From Allocatelliglobosispora scoriae (GTDB lineage: Bacteria > Actinomycetota > Actinomycetes > Mycobacteriales > Micromonosporaceae): a stretch of 64,000 nt of DNA. The stretch's first letter is position 1, and every line of letters begins with the position of its first letter. The position numbers were made by a program, and so were the translations under genes. The DNA is taken from the NCBI RefSeq assembly GCF_014204945.1, contig NZ_JACHMN010000002.1, positions 3,557,001-3,621,000 on the forward strand, written 5' to 3'. The notes beneath the pieces are model-generated. The model ran no database searches, was not told the origin of the DNA, and saw nothing but the letters and a program-made list of their open reading frames with translations. Shown here one piece after another: positions 45,448-53,946 of the stretch.

Positions 45448-46392
45448 TCAGGCGTGCCGGGGTGCCGGCCGCCGGGGACGGTCGGCGAGGATCGCCATCG
45501 CCACGGAGCCGACGAGGCCCGCCACGACCGCGTAAGGCGCGATCAACAGAGCCGTGACCTGCTCCGTCGGTGCCTCGGTCAGGGTGGGCGACACGATGAT
45601 GAAGACCAGGGCCAGCAGCGCCGGGCCCGCCGCGCCGGAGAGCGCGACCCCGATCCAGCCGTCACCCGACCGCGCGGCCGCGAGCGCGGAGAACGCGCCG
45701 ATGAGGAGCGCGGCACCCAGAATCAGCCCGGCGCCGGGCAGGTAGAGGCTCTCCCACCAGACGTCGCCCGGCACCTGCAGCGCGCTGAACGAACCGCGAA
45801 TCGTCTCGACACCGTGACCCGTGAACCGCCAGGCGCTCAGCTGTGCCGGGACCAGGCCGCGGCCGCCGGCGGCCGCGTCGATGACGGCGACGAGGGCGAT
45901 CAGCGCCCACCAGGCACCCGTGGCGATCAGGTTGGTCGCGATCGCGCGGCTGTTCAGCGCGATGATCGCCAGCACCAGGCCGATGACGACGCCGGCTGCG
46001 GCATGCCATCCGACGATGAACGCAGGTGCCGAGGTGGCGCTGGTCGGGACGGTGCGGGCGGGCAGCGCGGTCAGCGGGACGACGGCGAGGCCGCCGAGAG
46101 CCGCGGCGACAGCGAGGGTGATCCGCCACAGCACCCGACCGAGCACAGTGGAGTCGTCGTCGGGCAGGCTGCTGGAGTGGCGGTTGAGCGAGCGTTGACC
46201 GGCGAGAGCGCCGGCGAACACGGCGAACGCGCTCACCCACATGGTCCAGGCGAGCGCGGCACTCCAACCGGCGGCGTCACCGCGCCAGCCGATGATGCCC
46301 AGGCCATAGCCCAGACCGAGCTGTGCAGCTCCGACCACCACGGCACCACCGATCGCGGTTGCGATCGGGCCTCCCCAGCCACGTACGGACAT
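45448..46392 (-). CDS. Polytopic membrane protein, unknown function
   Basis: 314 aa from the ATG at 46392 (MSVRGWGGPIATAIGGAVVVG). About eight hydrophobic segments spread over the whole length, Ala/Gly/Val-rich, with a short cytoplasmic tail RPRRPAPRHA. It shares a divergent 245-bp promoter region with the PASTA-type protein at 46638. I do not recognise the family; no transporter signature. Confidence 0.8.
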   Translation of the reverse strand: MSVRGWGGPIATAIGGAVVVGAAQLGLGYGLGIIGWRGDAAGWSAALAWTMWVSAFAVFAGALAGQRSLNRHSSSLPDDDSTVLGRVLWRITLAVAAALGGLAVVPLTALPARTVPTSATSAPAFIVGWHAAAGVVIGLVLAIIALNSRAIATNLIATGAWWALIALVAVIDAAAGGRGLVPAQLSAWRFTGHGVETIRGSFSALQVPGDVWWESLYLPGAGLILGAALLIGAFSALAAARSGDGWIGVALSGAAGPALLALVFIIVSPTLTEAPTEQVTALLIAPYAVVAGLVGSVAMAILADRPRRPAPRHA

Positions 46393-46481
46393 GCCGCGCA
46401 GCGTATCGCTGTCCTGCGACACTGGCGAGCCGCGCCGACCGCACCGGCCATAGATCACCACCACTCGTCCTGCCCCCTGTG

Positions 46482-46504
46482 GCCGCATCTCTTGAAGAGT
46501 TGGT
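46482..46504. repeat. Family B solo arm, diverged
   Basis: GCCGCATCTCTTGAAGAGTT plus GGT matches 21 of 23 positions of the inner part of the family B left arm. The inner palindrome is kept (CTCTTGAAGAG). No partner arm follows. It lies in the divergent promoter region between the polytopic protein and PASTA-type genes. Confidence 0.7.
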
Positions 46505-46637
46505 CCGATGGGTTGGCGCGAGCGAGGATACGTGTCAGATTGGCGTCAGTTCGGCCTCCGACCGACCGGGTTGTCGCGGCGGGGTTGCACACTCAACACC
46601 GGCCGCGTGAAGACAGCGAAGCGTAGGAGAGTTGGCC

Positions 46638-47342
46638 ATGTCGGATCCATGGGACACCAGAGTGGAGCCCGCACCTCCCAAGCAGGGCATCAGCCCCGGG
46701 ATGATCGCGGCGATCGCGGTCTCCGTGCTCGTGCTCTCGATCGCGGGCGCGACGGGCGGCTGGCTGCTGGCCGGCTCTGACGACCCGTCGCCGAACGCCT
46801 CCGGCACCCAGGGGACCTCGCCGTCCGCGCAGGCGTCACTGAGCCCGTCGCCCTCCCCGTCGCCCTCGGCCGCGCCGTCGCCGACGGCTGCCGCGTCCCC
46901 GACCCCGGGCTCCTCCGGCGGCGGGGCCAACTTCGCCCTGCCGGCACCGGGCACCGACCCGTTCCAGAATTACTTCCAGCAGCTCCGCGCGCTCAAGCTC
47001 GGCGTCGAGGTCTACTTCGGCGAGCAGGGGCAGGAGGGCCAGGTGGTCCGCAGCGTGCCGGAAGCCGGCAAGGACGTGCATGCCGGCATCACCGTCAAGA
47101 TCTACGTTGCCGGTGCCGCACCGACGACCACCCTGCCCTATGTGATCAACAGGACCTGCCGGGACCTCACCAAGAACTACCTGACCGCAGTGGGTCTCCG
47201 GGCGGTCTACATCGGCTTGCAGGCCGGTGTCGTGGTCCAGCAGAACCCGGACCCGACGCAGGGCGGCACCGCCAGGTGGAACGACAAGGTCGAGGTCCGC
47301 TGCGGCCCGGTGGGGCAGGCCACCGGCTCCCCCTCTCCGTGA
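46638..47342 (+). CDS. Single-pass membrane protein with extracytoplasmic PASTA-like domain(s)
   Basis: 234 aa from the ATG at 46638 (AGGAGAG upstream). Short cytoplasmic N-terminus, one membrane segment (about 19-46), a Ser/Pro-rich linker, then about 120 residues resembling tandem PASTA folds (LGVEVYFGEQGQEGQVVRSVPEAGKDVHAG; then LTAVGLRAVYIGLQAGVVVQQNPDP). PASTA domains bind peptidoglycan fragments in PknB-type kinases. Here there is no kinase domain, so a cell-wall sensor or binding role is inference. Confidence 0.82.
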   Translation: MSDPWDTRVEPAPPKQGISPGMIAAIAVSVLVLSIAGATGGWLLAGSDDPSPNASGTQGTSPSAQASLSPSPSPSPSAAPSPTAAASPTPGSSGGGANFALPAPGTDPFQNYFQQLRALKLGVEVYFGEQGQEGQVVRSVPEAGKDVHAGITVKIYVAGAAPTTTLPYVINRTCRDLTKNYLTAVGLRAVYIGLQAGVVVQQNPDPTQGGTARWNDKVEVRCGPVGQATGSPSP

Positions 47343-47410
47343 GTGCGTGTGATCGGCATGGGCGGCGCGCCAGCTCAGCGCTGCTCATGTCGGCGTGATA
47401 GGACGGGCAG

Positions 47411-48268
47411 ATGTCGGAAAACACGCGTGGACCGGAAAACCAGGAGCCTGGGTCTGGCGACTCGCCACTCTCCGACGAGACCCGTCAGTGGAGTCGGGAC
47501 GGGCTGCCTTCGGTCGAGGGCCCCGAACCGGCCGCCGACGAAACGGTGATCTCGCCGCCCCCCGCGGCCGGTGAGGCGACGACGATCCTGCCGCCCGTGC
47601 CTGCGCCATCGGCCGGTGACCAGACGACGGTGCTGCCCACGCCCCCTGCCGGTGACCGGACCGGTCCCGGTGCGAGCGAGCACACGTCGGTGCTGCCTGC
47701 GGCGGGTGCGGATCCGTGGTTGGGCCGTGCCGAGGTCGGCGGTCCGCCGGTCCGGGGTGCGGTGCCGCCGCCGGACGAGGCCGAGGACGGCGAACCGGAG
47801 CCCGGCGGCACGTGGTGGCTGCCGGTCGTGATCGCGGTTGTCGGCCTGCTGCTCCTGCTCGCGATCGGGGTCGGGATCTGGCTCGTCGCCAGCAACTCCG
47901 ACGACCCCGAGCCGACGCCCAGCCCCAGCCGGCCGGTGCCGTCGACGGTGTCGACGACCTCGGCACCCACGCCGAGCCCCGTCGCGACGAGCGCGGGAGT
48001 GGCCAACATCCCGCCGGTCGTCGGGCTGACGTTGAACGATGCGACGAAGGCACTGGACGCGGTCGGCCTCAACTACCGCCTGGAGTACCGCGCCACCAAC
48101 GATGCCGCCTCCGGCACGGTGATCGGCGTCGACCCCAAGGCCGGTACGCAGGTGCCGGCCGGCTATGAGGTGCTGCTCCTCATCGCGTCGACGCCACCGC
48201 CGAGTCCTTCGCCGAGCCCCTCCGAGGAAGAGGAGGAGTCGCCCTCGCCCCTGGCGAGCGCCAGCTGA
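47411..48268 (+). CDS. Single-pass membrane protein with one PASTA domain
   Basis: 285 aa. A long acidic, Pro-rich cytoplasmic part (1-135), one membrane segment (about 137-160), a Ser/Thr/Pro linker, one PASTA domain (about 198-262: PPVVGLTLNDATKALDAVGLNYRLEYRATNDAASGTVIGVDPKAG) and an acidic Ser/Pro tail. It follows the similar protein by 68 bp. The cytoplasmic part has several Thr/Glu-rich motifs that could be kinase substrates (speculative). Confidence 0.85.
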   Translation: MSENTRGPENQEPGSGDSPLSDETRQWSRDGLPSVEGPEPAADETVISPPPAAGEATTILPPVPAPSAGDQTTVLPTPPAGDRTGPGASEHTSVLPAAGADPWLGRAEVGGPPVRGAVPPPDEAEDGEPEPGGTWWLPVVIAVVGLLLLLAIGVGIWLVASNSDDPEPTPSPSRPVPSTVSTTSAPTPSPVATSAGVANIPPVVGLTLNDATKALDAVGLNYRLEYRATNDAASGTVIGVDPKAGTQVPAGYEVLLLIASTPPPSPSPSPSEEEEESPSPLASAS

Positions 48269-48279
48269 TCGGAGTTCGA

Positions 48280-48579
48280 TCAGTACTGACGCCGCCGGTA
48301 GGCGATGAGCGCGCCGCCGAGCACGGAGACCATCAGGGCTCCTGCACCCGCATAGATCAGCGAGTGCGCCAGGTCGGGCGCGGGGTTGGGACGGGCGGCT
48401 GCTAGTCGGGCTGCCTGGGAACCAACCGGATCCGCGGCAGCGGGCACCGCGATGGCGAGGAACAACCCCACCAGGACCGCAGCAAGGAGCGCTCGCGGTC
48501 TCGTTCGACTCCGCGCGGCACGGTGTCGAGGGGCGTAGTCGGAGCCGTACTGCCTGGCTCCCCATGTGACGGCGACCAT
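48280..48579 (-). CDS. Small secreted or membrane protein
   Basis: 99 aa from the ATG at 48579; a start at 48630 is possible. Signal-like segment at about 29-48 (ALLAAVLVGLFLAIAVPAAA), a short extracytoplasmic stretch, a C-terminal membrane segment (about 72-93) and a basic tail YRRRQY. This resembles a sortase substrate layout, but no LPXTG-type motif precedes the last segment. Function unknown. It converges with the PASTA gene. Confidence 0.65.
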   Translation of the reverse strand: MVAVTWGARQYGSDYAPRHRAARSRTRPRALLAAVLVGLFLAIAVPAAADPVGSQAARLAAARPNPAPDLAHSLIYAGAGALMVSVLGGALIAYRRRQY

Positions 48580-48738
48580 CAGACCCCCCTTGACTGTCGG
48601 GGTCCGAGGGTTGACGCGGGTCGTGACCACCGAGGGCGGTCACCGGGCCTTACCGGGTGTGGTTACCTGATCGTAGGCCCGATCACGGCAGGCCGGAGGC
48701 GGTTTGGTCAAAGCAGGTGCCGTGACCGCTCATCGGTC

Positions 48739-48768
48739 CAGGATCGCCGCAACTCAGGAAGAGTCGGC
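48739..48768. repeat. Family B solo arm, diverged
   Basis: 30 nt matching the left arm of family B at 24 positions (CAGGATCGCCGCAACTC, then AGAGTCGGC). The centre of the inner palindrome has changed (TTC to AGG). No second arm. It lies 25 bp past the 3' end of the downstream minus-strand gene. Confidence 0.65.
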
Positions 48769-48792
48769 CCTGACGTGGTGCCAGCCGTCGGG

Positions 48793-49080
48793 CTAGTGGG
48801 CGATGGCTGCGCGTGGGCGGGTGTGGTTGCGCAGCATGTTGCGCGGGCGCTGCTCGGCGACCGGCTTGGCGCGCACGGCCTGCAGTCCGTCCTGCTGGAC
48901 GAAGATGGAGCGCCGCTCCACCGCGTCACCGGCGGCATTGAGCTGGTAGCCGTCGAGCCACAGCCAGCCGTCGTATGTCGGCCAGTCGTGCACCCGGATC
49001 ACCCGGAACAGCATCGGCGTGACGAACTGAACGCTCGCCTCGCGGGTCACATGGAGTATGTCGCCGGCCCGAGGTGTCAC
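48793..49080 (-). CDS. Small hypothetical protein next to the XRE/DUF397 pair
   Basis: 95 aa from a GTG at 49080 (VTPRAGDILHVTREASVQFVTPMLFRVIRVHDWPTYDGWLWLDGYQL). Compact, Trp/Tyr-rich beta-type sequence of about 70 residues with a basic C-terminal tail. No signal peptide. I do not recognise a named family. It is divergent from the XRE regulator across a 422-bp gap. Confidence 0.7.
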   Translation of the reverse strand: MTPRAGDILHVTREASVQFVTPMLFRVIRVHDWPTYDGWLWLDGYQLNAAGDAVERRSIFVQQDGLQAVRAKPVAEQRPRNMLRNHTRPRAAIAH

Positions 49081-49502
49081 CGCAGCTCCTGTCGTTGCAC
49101 TGTTGATCCCAATCCAGGACGGGCCGCGCAGCCTGGCCGTCCTCGAATCGTTGACGCAGTAACGGGGCCATCATGACGGCGCGCGCTTTGTCTGCTTCGG
49201 GGCCGGACAGCCTGTGTGACCCGTTGGGACCCACCTGGTGTCGCGTGCGTGGAAGTTCCACCTGATAACACTTTCCCCGAAGACGAAGATCAATGCAAGT
49301 TGCACCGTGAGATTGCGTGAGCGCGTCGTTAGTCCGGTATACGACTCGATACGCCGTCCGTTCCGACGGACCCCAAGTGCGCGTTCGGATACTTGATGTC
49401 TGGTGGTCCACCCGTCAGACTCGCACCACGACCTAGGGTCGTACCTGCTCAGGCGTATCGGTGGAATTACGCCTAGTGATCATTTCGTCGCGGAGGTGCG
49501 CC
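49081..49502. promoter_or_regulatory. Long divergent region before the XRE regulator
   Basis: 422 bp, noticeably less GC-rich than its surroundings from about 49260 to 49500. A minus-strand frame is open through 49411-48926, but its second half only shadows the 48793-49080 gene, so I do not call it. GGAGGT before the GTG at 49503 is a clear ribosome-binding site. No hairpin element seen. Confidence 0.5.
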
Positions 49503-50381
49503 GTGACCACCAACCGGAAGAGTCCTACTGTCGGCCGTCGAAGACTAGGGACTGAACTGCGAAAACGTCGTGAGACGGCGGGCCTGTCCCTGGAGATTGT
49601 GGCGGAGCGACTCGAGTGTTCGCAGTCGAAGGTTTCCCGGATCGAGACGGGTTCGACGGCGGTCAACCCCCGCGATGTGCGGGATCTGCTCTCGATTTAT
49701 GACACCCCGGCCCCCGTGGTCGAGGAGTTGATCGCCTTATGCCGCGAATCCCGCGAAAAGGGATGGTGGCATCAGTACTCGTCTGTTCTGACCAGTGCCT
49801 ATGTGGACTTTGAATCGGCAGCATCAAAGATTCGCATGTATGAACAGCTCGTAGTCCCTGGCCTGCTGCAGACCGAAGAATATATGCGCGCCCTGGTCCA
49901 GGGTGGACGGCCGGATTTTCGGGATGATGAAATAGCGGTGAAGTTGCGTATCCGGCGGGAGCGTCAATCGTTACTCAGCCAGGATGATCCTATCGATCTA
50001 TGGGTGGTACTCGACGAAGCTGTAGTGAGCCGTCCCGTCGGTGGCGACAAGGTCATGCGCGAACAACTTAAACGACTTGCTGTAGCAGCGAAGTTGCCGA
50101 ACGTGACCATACAGTTGTTGCCGTTTGAAACCGGGGCACATGCGGGTATGGATGGAACGTTCGCAATTCTCGACTTTTCGGAACAGGGTGAGTCTTCCGT
50201 GATCTTCGCGGAGAATGCCACTGGTGGGCTCTTTCTCGAGCGGCGAGAAGAGCTGCGGACATACAACCTGATTTTCAACTACATCCGCGAAAAAGCTCTC
50301 TCTCCAGAGGAGTCCGCCGAGCTGATCGAAGAGCTAGCAGAGGAGCCGTTGTGGAAATCGAGACTAAGGGCTACCGGGTAG
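49503..50381 (+). CDS. XRE-family regulator with DUF5753 domain
   Basis: 292 aa from a GTG at 49503. HTH at about 13-66 (LGTELRKRRETAGLSLEIVAERLECSQSKVSRIETG); DUF5753 domain at about 100-280 (YEQLVVPGLLQTEEYMRAL, LPFETGAHAGMDGTFAILDF, SSVIFAENATGG). Such regulators are coupled to DUF397 proteins across streptomycetes and relatives and have been linked to development or to toxin-antitoxin-like pairs. Codon use is less GC-biased than in flanking genes, suggesting later acquisition or relaxed selection. Confidence 0.93.
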   Translation: MTTNRKSPTVGRRRLGTELRKRRETAGLSLEIVAERLECSQSKVSRIETGSTAVNPRDVRDLLSIYDTPAPVVEELIALCRESREKGWWHQYSSVLTSAYVDFESAASKIRMYEQLVVPGLLQTEEYMRALVQGGRPDFRDDEIAVKLRIRRERQSLLSQDDPIDLWVVLDEAVVSRPVGGDKVMREQLKRLAVAAKLPNVTIQLLPFETGAHAGMDGTFAILDFSEQGESSVIFAENATGGLFLERREELRTYNLIFNYIREKALSPEESAELIEELAEEPLWKSRLRATG

Positions 50382-50575
50382 ACCTCACAGATGCCCAGTG
50401 GCGCAAGAGCACTCGAAGCAGCCCAAGCTGTGACAACTGCGTCGAGGTCGCCTTCGTCGGCGGCGCGATCGCCGTTCGTGATTCGAAGAACCGCGAAGCG
50501 GGCGTGCTGATCTTCACGCCGGGCGAATGGGACGCATTCGTCGACGGCACCAAGGACGGCGAATTCGATTTGTGA
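50351..50575 (+). CDS. DUF397 protein
   Basis: 74 aa from a GTG at 50351 that overlaps the XRE gene by 31 bp. The DUF397 core reads WRKSTRSSPSCDNCVEVAF, IAVRDSKNREAGVLIFTPGEWDAFVDG. These small proteins are near-constant partners of XRE/DUF5753 regulators and are thought to bind or antagonise them. Confidence 0.93.
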   Translation: MEIETKGYRVDLTDAQWRKSTRSSPSCDNCVEVAFVGGAIAVRDSKNREAGVLIFTPGEWDAFVDGTKDGEFDL

Positions 50576-50599
50576 CGACTCACCGGCGGGCGGCGGGAC

Positions 50600-51385
50600 C
50601 TAGAAGGTCTCCGTCGCCCGTCGGCGTCTCGCCGCTATCGCCGCACGCGCATCCTGCAGCCACGTCGTGTAGGTGCCAGGCGCCGGCGGGAACCCCAGTC
50701 CGTAGCGGAACCACGCCGGTGGGGGCGTCAGGCGGGCGTACCCGTCGATGAGGTCGTCGATGAGCCTGGTGAGCTCTGCGCGGGCATTGGCCCCCGCGGC
50801 GATCGTGACCCGGTGCTCGGTGAGGTAGTCCGCCCGCTTCATGGAGAGGTCCCGCAGCCGGTCGCGGACCTCGGCGACCCGGCTGCGCTGCACCGCCGCG
50901 AGCACCGCAGCCGCACGATCCCGCCGGAGTTCCCGGGCGATCGCCGCCCGATGCGAGGGGCGCAGCCACGATGACGGCAGGGACAGCGCCTGCTCGGCGG
51001 CGCGGATCTGCCGCTGGACGCGCTCCTCCGTCGCCGTGGCGGCCGCGTACTTCGCCTCCACGGCCGCGATCCGCTCCGGTGCCGGTCCGACCGGCGCGGC
51101 GGCCGAGACCCGGTCTGCGTCGTCCACGAGGCGCCACAGCCACAGCTCCTCGTCGCCGACCTCATCGAGATTGGCGACGGGCTCGGGCTCCCACCGGGAA
51201 ACCGTCCTCGGTTCGCCGACACGGGCCGAGGGGACGACCTGGGCACCCTGGGGAGGCTGCGCCGGCTGCGTCGCCGAGTGATCCGTGTAGGGCGTGCCGC
51301 CGCAGTGCTTGCAGGGGGCACCGGAGATGACGTGTGCCAGCTGGATCAGGAGCGGTTCGGTATGCGTAGATCGCAGGTCTGCCAC
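50600..51385 (-). CDS. Hypothetical protein with predicted coiled coil
   Basis: 261 aa from a GTG at 51385 (VADLRSTHTEPLLIQLAHVISG). A CKHCGG zinc-ribbon-like pair lies near residues 25-30; a Pro-rich linker; then an Ala/Arg/Glu-rich helical region (about 105-215) likely to form a coiled coil; the C-terminus has WFRYGLGFPPAPGTYTTWLQDA. No known family. It converges with DUF397 and is divergent from the small gene at 51573. Confidence 0.7.
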   Translation of the reverse strand: MADLRSTHTEPLLIQLAHVISGAPCKHCGGTPYTDHSATQPAQPPQGAQVVPSARVGEPRTVSRWEPEPVANLDEVGDEELWLWRLVDDADRVSAAAPVGPAPERIAAVEAKYAAATATEERVQRQIRAAEQALSLPSSWLRPSHRAAIARELRRDRAAAVLAAVQRSRVAEVRDRLRDLSMKRADYLTEHRVTIAAGANARAELTRLIDDLIDGYARLTPPPAWFRYGLGFPPAPGTYTTWLQDARAAIAARRRRATETF

Positions 51386-51572
51386 GTTCTCCCCCGCAGA
51401 GTCGGGCGCGATTCGACATCACTCGTTGTAACGCCGATATGAGCTCTGGGTGACAGCTGCGGGGTAACCGTCGCCAGCCCTTGTTCGCCTCGTTGTATCA
51501 GAAAGTACGGGGCAAGCCCTGACAACCCGCCGCACATTGCGGCGTAATGTCGGAATTTCGGGAGGAAATGCG

Positions 51573-51899
51573 ATGACGGTCAACCAGGAGAAGAACCTGA
51601 ACTCCACCTCGACGGCGGAGCGTTACGTCGGGCAGCTGCCTGGATTCCACACCGCGAAGGAGCTCCCCGACGCCGACCGCTCACTCAGCCTGGAAGGGCT
51701 CACCGAGCCGGTCTTCCCGCCCGCGGCGTGGCTGGAGGCGGACGGCGGGGGCGCGCCGCACCTCGCCGACCACCCACTGCTACGCGGCCTGCTGCTGGAG
51801 CTGCCGCCGAAGGGTTCGGCACCCTCGCCGGAGTGGCTCAACCGCTGGTTCGAGGCGGCCCGCTCGATCCTGGAGCTCATCTACGTTCAGCAGCGCTGA
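51573..51899 (+). CDS. Small hypothetical protein
   Basis: 108 aa from the ATG at 51573 with GGGAGG upstream (MTVNQEKNLNSTSTAERYVG). Cytoplasmic; a Leu-rich middle (HPLLRGLLLELPPKG) and the helical C-terminus WLNRWFEAARSILELIYVQQR. No recognised domain. It ends one base before the family B hairpin, which probably terminates its transcript. Confidence 0.7.
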   Translation: MTVNQEKNLNSTSTAERYVGQLPGFHTAKELPDADRSLSLEGLTEPVFPPAAWLEADGGGAPHLADHPLLRGLLLELPPKGSAPSPEWLNRWFEAARSILELIYVQQR

Positions 51900-51982
51900 C
51901 AAGATCGCCGCAACTCTTCAAGAGTTGGTCCCAAGGCCCGGCGGCCTGAAACACCAACTCTTGAAGAGTTGCGGCGATCTTG
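51900..51982. repeat. Family B long hairpin, perfect copy (30-23-30)
   Basis: Arms 51900-51929 and 51953-51982 are exact reverse complements over 30 nt with a 23-nt loop (GGCCCGGCGGCC inside). Each arm contains the inner palindrome AACTCTTCAAGAGTT and the outer end CAAGATCGCCGC. It starts directly after a stop codon on the plus strand and ends three bases before the stop codon of the minus-strand wecG-like gene, so it exactly fills a convergent junction. Confidence 0.97.
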
Positions 51983-51985
51983 ATG

Positions 51986-52798
51986 TCAGACCGGGAAGGT
52001 CGCGGGGGAGTCGGTGATCGCGGGGCGTGGGGTGGCCTTCCACAGGCCGGTGCGCTGTGCGGTCAGGCGACCCAGGTAGGCCGGGTTGAGCAGCACGTAG
52101 CGCTTCCACAGCCGCTTGGGCTCCAGCCCCAGCCGCCACAGCCACTCCAGGGCGTAGCGCTGCATCCACACGGGCGGCTTGCGCAGCCCGCCGGAGTGGT
52201 AGTCGAAGGCGGCGCCGACGGCGAGCAGCGGCATCGACAGGTGCGGCCGCATCGCGTGGGTGAAGATCTCCTGCCGCGGGCAGCCGAGCCCGACCAGCAC
52301 GATCCGGGCACCGGACTCGCGGATCCGGGCGGCGATCTGCTCCGGCTCGCCGGGCTCGACGGCGCGGAACTTCGACGCCTCGGAACCGGCGATCTTCAGC
52401 GCGGGAAACTGCTCGGTCAGCGCCGGGATGAGCTTGTCGAGCGTGGGCTGCGTCGAGCCGTAGAGGTAGATCGGCAGGCCCAGCTCGGCGGCGCGCTCGA
52501 CGACGCGCAGCGTCAGGGTCGGGCCGTAGACGCGATCGGTGAGCTTCGCCCCGTGCAGCAGGTTGAGCGCCCAGCGGACGGGCTGGCCGTCCGGGGTGAT
52601 CAGCTCGAAGCTGTTGAGGCGAGCGCCCAGCGACGGGTCGTGCACGCCCTCCATCACGCCGTGCACCGCGAGCGCGGTCACCGCGTAGGGGCGCCCGGCC
52701 GAGGCCGCGTCGATGATGGCGGCGGTGGCCCGCTCGTAGTCGGTGGCGTCGACCATGACACCGAGCACGTTGCGCTTCGTCCCCACGGCTGAGCTCAT
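51986..52798 (-). CDS. WecG/TagA/CpsF-family glycosyltransferase
   Basis: 270 aa from the ATG at 52798, which overlaps the epimerase stop (ATGA). GT26 motifs: [71 protein letters not shown]. Members transfer N-acetylmannosamine-type or related sugars to lipid-linked acceptors on the cytoplasmic face. Coupling to a CDP-sugar epimerase-like gene suggests a small cell-surface glycan step; acceptor and sugar are unknown. Confidence 0.92.
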   Translation of the reverse strand: MSSAVGTKRNVLGVMVDATDYERATAAIIDAASAGRPYAVTALAVHGVMEGVHDPSLGARLNSFELITPDGQPVRWALNLLHGAKLTDRVYGPTLTLRVVERAAELGLPIYLYGSTQPTLDKLIPALTEQFPALKIAGSEASKFRAVEPGEPEQIAARIRESGARIVLVGLGCPRQEIFTHAMRPHLSMPLLAVGAAFDYHSGGLRKPPVWMQRYALEWLWRLGLEPKRLWKRYVLLNPAYLGRLTAQRTGLWKATPRPAITDSPATFPV

Positions 52799-53868
52799 GC
52801 CTGCGGCACCCAGCGGTCGACGTTCGCCTCGTAGATCTCGTTGATGATCTTCGGAACGTCGTAGGTCATCTGCCAGTCGGGGTAGTGCGACTGGAAGCGC
52901 GCCATGTCGGAGATATACCACTGGTGGTCGCCGACGCGAGCCTGCTCGACGTAGTTGATCGATGCCTTGCGGCCCGCGATCTGCTCGGCGATGGCGAAGG
53001 CCTCGATGTGCGAGGTGTTGGAGAAGCGACCGCCGCCGAGGTTGTAGACCTCGCCGCTGCGCGGTGCGCGGAAGAACGCCTCGAACGCCGTGAGCACGTC
53101 GTGCGAGTGGATCGCGTCGCGCACCATCTTGCCCTTGTAGCCGAAGAGGTTGTAGGTCCGGCCCTCCATGACGCAGCGCACCAAATAGCCGAGGAACCCG
53201 TGCAGCTCGGCGGCCGAGTGGGCCGGGCCGGTCAGCGTGCCGCCACGGAAGCAGGCCGTGTTCATGCCGAAGTAGCGGCCGTACTCCTGGACCGCCACGT
53301 CCGCCGCGACCTTGGAGACGCCGAAGATCGAGTGGAGGCTGCCGTCGATCGACATCTCCTCGGGAATCCCGCCGTACCACTCGTGGTCGGCGGGCAGCTC
53401 GTAACGCGTCTCCTGCTCCACGAGGGGCAGCCGGTTGGGGGTGTCGCCGTAGACCTTGTTGGTCGAGCAGAAGATGAAGGCCGCCTCGGGGCTGTGCTGG
53501 CGGGTGAACTCCAGCACGTTGAGCGTGCCGCCGGCGTTGACGTCGAAGTCGGTGAACGGCTCCTTCGCGGCCCAGTCGTGGCTCGGCTGCGCGGCGGTGT
53601 GGATCACCAGCGAGATGTCGCGCCCGTAGCGCTCGAAGATCTTGTTGAGCACGTCGCGGTCGCGGATGTCCACGTCGAAGTGGGTGTAGCTGTCACCGAG
53701 CTCGCTCGTCAGCCGGAGCAGGCTCCAGGCGGTCGAGCCGTCGTCGCCGAAGAAATACTTCCGCATGTCGTTGTCGATCCCGACCACGTGCAGGCCGAGA
53801 TTGGCGAAATGGCGGGCGGCTTCGGACCCGATCAGACCGGCCGAGCCGGTTACCAGCGCGACGCTCAC
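52795..53868 (-). CDS. NAD-dependent epimerase, CDP-paratose 2-epimerase-like
   Basis: 357 aa SDR protein from a GTG at 53868 ([21 protein letters not shown]). Rossmann GxxGxxG at 8-14, [12 protein letters not shown]-type loop ([12 protein letters not shown]), catalytic YG..K region [34 protein letters not shown]. The [17 protein letters not shown] segment is typical of CDP-paratose/tyvelose epimerases, but the companion CDP-sugar genes are not in the window, so the substrate is tentative. Confidence 0.9.
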   Translation of the reverse strand: MSVALVTGSAGLIGSEAARHFANLGLHVVGIDNDMRKYFFGDDGSTAWSLLRLTSELGDSYTHFDVDIRDRDVLNKIFERYGRDISLVIHTAAQPSHDWAAKEPFTDFDVNAGGTLNVLEFTRQHSPEAAFIFCSTNKVYGDTPNRLPLVEQETRYELPADHEWYGGIPEEMSIDGSLHSIFGVSKVAADVAVQEYGRYFGMNTACFRGGTLTGPAHSAAELHGFLGYLVRCVMEGRTYNLFGYKGKMVRDAIHSHDVLTAFEAFFRAPRSGEVYNLGGGRFSNTSHIEAFAIAEQIAGRKASINYVEQARVGDHQWYISDMARFQSHYPDWQMTYDVPKIINEIYEANVDRWVPQA

Positions 53869-53946
53869 AGAGACTCCAGGTCCGTGGGGGCAAGGACAAA
53901 GAGCAGCATAGCCGGTACGCCGACGGTCCCGGCTGCCCCGCCTGCG

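Noticed and set aside
46555-46582. Third ECF promoter copy (GCAACC on the minus strand)
   Set aside because: The -35-like box is present, but the sequence 16 nt downstream is GTCGGT, not CGTGTA, and the rest of the conserved block is missing.
48926-49411. Minus-strand frame of 161 codons upstream of the small hypothetical gene
   Set aside because: Its second half overlaps the 48793-49080 gene in another frame and looks like shadow; a short real gene in the first half cannot be excluded but has no clear start.
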